This document shows, piece after piece, positions 62,122 to 64,000 of a stretch of 64,000 nt of DNA. Made by a program: the position numbers and the translations under genes. The stretch spans positions 6,634,001 through 6,698,000 of the forward strand of contig NC_015953.1 of NCBI RefSeq assembly GCF_000177195.2. The letters run 5' to 3'. The notes under the pieces were generated by a model. It was not told the DNA's origin. It saw only the letters and a list, made by a program, of their open reading frames with translations, and made no database searches. This DNA is from Streptomyces sp. SirexAA-E. GTDB taxonomy: Bacteria > Actinomycetota > Actinomycetes > Streptomycetales > Streptomycetaceae. The stretch's first letter is position 1. Every line of letters starts with the position of its first letter.

Positions 62122-62341
62122 GTGGTCACCCACCCCTCCTTGGTCGCTTCTTACGTCACGGCGCCTTCGTGCTCACTGCGACAGCGCACGAAGCTAGACC
62201 TCTTTTCATGGCACGCCAATAGGTACGGCAGCAATCCGACGAACTTTGTCCTGAGTGTGGATAAACGAAGATCACCCGGCTACGGTGTGGGCCGTCCCGA
62301 GGAGAGCCCGTCAGTTTCCGTAGCGCAGTGGGGAGTTCGAC
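62122..62341. promoter_or_regulatory. Divergent promoter region between the sugar-dehydrogenase operon and the laccase gene
   Basis: This 220-bp gap is AT-rich for the genome and must hold both promoters. I see no clear palindrome in it. Confidence 0.35.
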
Positions 62342-63343
62342 ATGGACCGAAGGACCTTCAACCGGCGGATGCTGGTGGGCGGCGGGGTGGCGGCGGCGAC
62401 CGGGGTGACATCGATGTCGCTCGGCGCGGTCCAGGCCGCCCCGGCGCAGGCGGCGGTGGCCGACCCGCCGAAGACCGCTCCCGCGGGCGGCGTGGTGCGC
62501 CACCTCACGATGTACGCCGAGAAGCTGCCGGACGGCTCACTGGGCTACGGGCTGGAGAAGGGCAAGGCGTCGGTCCCCGGGCCCCTCATCGAGATCAACG
62601 AGGGCGACACCCTGCACATCGAGTTCCACAACCTCACCGACGCCGACGCCAGCCTCCACGTCCACGGTGTCGACTACGACATCGCCAGCGACGGCACCCG
62701 GATGAACCGGAGCCACGTCGAGCCGGGCGGCACCCGTACCTACACCTGGCGCACCCACGCCCCCGGCCGTCGGAAGGACGGCACCTGGCAGGCGGGCAGC
62801 GCCGGTTACTGGCACTACCACGACCACGTCGTCGGCACCGACCACGGGACGGGCGGCATCCGCAAGGGGCTCTACGGGCCGCTCGTCGTCCGGCGCAAGG
62901 GCGACATCCTGCCGGACCGGACGATCACGATCGTCTTCAACGACATGAACATCAACAACAAGCCCGCCGACGCGAGCCCGAACTTCGAGGCCACGGTCGG
63001 CGACCGGGTCGAGGTCGTGATGATCACGCACGGCGAGTACTACCACACGTTCCACATCCACGGACATCGCTGGGCGGACAACCGTACCGGCCTGCTCACC
63101 GGGCCGGACGACCCGAGCCGGGTGGTCGACACGAAGATCTGCGGACCGGCCGACTCCTTCGGCTTCCAGATCATCGCGGGCGAGCACGTGGGAGCCGGCG
63201 CCTGGATGTACCACTGCCATGTGCAGAGCCACTCGGACCAGGGCATGGCCGGGCTGCTGCTGGTCGCCAAGCCGGACGGCACGGTCCCCGGCTACGACCC
63301 GCCCCACCACGCGGCCGGCGCGGCGGGGGAGCACGCCCACTGA
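62342..63343 (+). CDS. Tat-exported two-domain (small) laccase
   Basis: A 333-aa multicopper oxidase of the two-domain small laccase type. The Tat signal RRTFNRRMLVGG starts the protein. Type 2/3 copper ligands are in LHVHG and WHYHDH (domain 1) and HTFHIHGH; the type 1 site is in YHCHVQSHSDQGM (domain 2). It works as a trimer and oxidises phenolics or other electron donors while reducing O2 to water. ATG 62342 follows GGGGAG. It is divergent from the secreted sugar-dehydrogenase operon. Confidence 0.95.
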   Translation: MDRRTFNRRMLVGGGVAAATGVTSMSLGAVQAAPAQAAVADPPKTAPAGGVVRHLTMYAEKLPDGSLGYGLEKGKASVPGPLIEINEGDTLHIEFHNLTDADASLHVHGVDYDIASDGTRMNRSHVEPGGTRTYTWRTHAPGRRKDGTWQAGSAGYWHYHDHVVGTDHGTGGIRKGLYGPLVVRRKGDILPDRTITIVFNDMNINNKPADASPNFEATVGDRVEVVMITHGEYYHTFHIHGHRWADNRTGLLTGPDDPSRVVDTKICGPADSFGFQIIAGEHVGAGAWMYHCHVQSHSDQGMAGLLLVAKPDGTVPGYDPPHHAAGAAGEHAH

Positions 63344-63368
63344 CGCGGCGAGCGGGTCCATGCAACTA

Positions 63369-63543
63369 GGGCTTGTTTCGAAAGTCCCGCCTGTCCGGCG
63401 ACGCCCGGCACGCACGCTCGCTGCGTTGTCGGTATCGCCCCGATACATCCAGTATCGGGGCGACCCTCCGCCTTGCGATCGCACGCACCAGACGCCGTCG
63501 GACCCGCCCTCCGGGCGGACGGCGCTACTTTCGAAACAAGCCC
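63369..63543. mobile_element. MITE-like element copy 1
   Basis: A 175-bp element with perfect 17-bp terminal inverted repeats (GGGCTTGTTTCGAAAGT at the left, its complement at the right), flanked by TA on both sides as expected of a TA target duplication. It contains a central hairpin with 10-bp arms GCCCCGATAC/GTATCGGGGC and a CCGCCC/GGGCGG hairpin. There is no transposase gene; frames across it are not protein-like. Confidence 0.8.
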
Positions 63544-63545
63544 TA

Positions 63546-63719
63546 GGGCGTGTCCGGAAGTCCCGCGTGTCCGGCGACGCCCGGCACGCACGCTCGCCGT
63601 GTTGTCGGGATCGCCCCGACACATCCAGTACCGGGGCGACCCTCCGCCGTGCGATCGCACGGACCGGACGCCGCCGGACCCGCCCTCCGGGCGGACGGCG
63701 CCACTCTCGAAACACGCCC
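63546..63719. mobile_element. MITE-like element copy 2, abutting copy 1
   Basis: A 174-bp element clearly homologous to copy 1 over its full length and in the same orientation, but with degraded ends (left GGGCGTGTCCGGAAGT, right CTCTCGAAACACGCCC) and two mismatches in the central hairpin. It is flanked by TA, the left TA being shared with copy 1. It is therefore older than, or diverged from, copy 1. Confidence 0.8.
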
Positions 63720-64000
63720 TAACGCTTCCGGGCGGTCGCGTCCAGGTGGGAGCGCCGGGCCTCCCGGTCGAAGATGCCCAGCATGTCGGCAGGGCCGCCG
63801 ACGGCACCCACCGCGTGCGGGAGCATCGTCAGGAACTCCGCAGCCTGGCCCTCCTCGACCCGCAGCCGGCGCTCCCCGAGCAGCAGTTCGACCGTGCCGG
63901 AGAGCACCGTGAACCACTCCCGCCCGGGGTGCGCCTTCAGGGCCGAGGGGCCCTCGGGCGGCGGAGCGGTCAGGCGCATCCGGGCCACGGAGACGCCCGG
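63719..64000 (-). CDS. Cupin-domain protein, 3' part (runs off the window)
   Basis: The last 93 codons of a gene that continues past the right edge. They encode a cupin fold (HPGREWFTVLSGTVELLLGERRLRVEEGQAAEFLTMLPHAVGAV), most like the C-terminal cupin half of XRE-cupin transcriptional regulators. A GTG at 63988 could begin a small stand-alone cupin, but the frame is open beyond it. The stop codon TAG is formed by the TA target dinucleotide and the first base of MITE copy 2. Confidence 0.75.
   Translation of the reverse strand, partial: PGVSVARMRLTAPPPEGPSALKAHPGREWFTVLSGTVELLLGERRLRVEEGQAAEFLTMLPHAVGAVGGPADMLGIFDREARRSHLDATARKR

Noticed and set aside
63400..63917. Several open frames across the two MITE-like copies
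   Set aside because: They repeat similar peptides on both strands because of the duplicated element and are Arg/Pro/Ala-rich; no transposase signature is present.

Overview
The window is high-GC actinobacterial DNA and almost certainly comes from a Streptomyces chromosome. The evidence is GC-rich third positions, many GTG starts, ATGA/GTGA/TGATG stop-start overlaps, leaderless -10 elements 6-7 nt before the ATG, a five-gene conservon (cvnABCDE), a WhiJ/DUF397/anti-sigma-like cluster and a complete mce operon. No rRNA, tRNA, CRISPR array or intact transposase was seen. The only mobile DNA recognised is a pair of abutting 175-bp MITE-like elements near the right end.

Layout. 0-3 kb: exporter-type ABC transporter on the minus strand whose promoter carries a near-perfect SoxR box, and a universal stress protein. 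3-5.3 kb: von Willebrand A protein translationally coupled to a second membrane-anchored protein. 5.3-9.5 kb: xylose module with xylB and xylA divergent and a ROK repressor gene convergent to xylA. 9.7-12.5 kb: coupled DUF3105/DUF305 membrane proteins, a small Cys/His-rich protein and a DUF2510-scramblase-like protein. 12.7-16.7 kb: VOC protein, FUSC-type transporter coupled to a MarR regulator, IclR regulator. 17.2-21.8 kb: conservon whose P450 lacks the K-helix ExxR motif, as in CYP157. 21.9-28 kb: GH4 glycosidase, WhiJ-type regulatory cluster with a DUF574 methyltransferase, secreted subtilisin. 28-32.5 kb: YchJ-like SEC-C protein, GNAT, MFS exporter with a fused C-terminal regulatory-like domain, ATP-grasp protein, and a 57-aa leaderless gene.

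32.5-54.1 kb is the most interesting block. It holds an SCP2 sterol-carrier/acyl-CoA dehydrogenase operon behind a 34-bp palindrome, a small unknown protein, a PucR-family regulator, three consecutive secreted proteins of unknown function (the third a probable DUF6801 protein), then Mkl-type ATPase, two YrbE permeases, MceA-F, four Mce-associated membrane proteins in an A-B-A-B paralogous order, and a secreted lytic transglycosylase. A TTGTCA-N5-TGACAA type palindrome lies upstream of both the mce operon and the third secreted gene. I propose that the PucR regulator, the secreted proteins and the Mce importer form one lipid/steroid uptake regulon.

54.1-57.4 kb: NHEJ ligase and LigD-type polymerase genes, divergent, the latter coupled to a DUF3533-like membrane protein. 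57.4-63.3 kb: a secreted oxidative module made of a ThuA + glucose/sorbosone-dehydrogenase fusion, a cupredoxin + OmpL47 repeats + DUF1080 protein coupled to it, and a divergent Tat-exported two-domain laccase. 63.3-64 kb: two MITE-like elements and the 3' end of a cupin gene whose stop codon lies in the element border.
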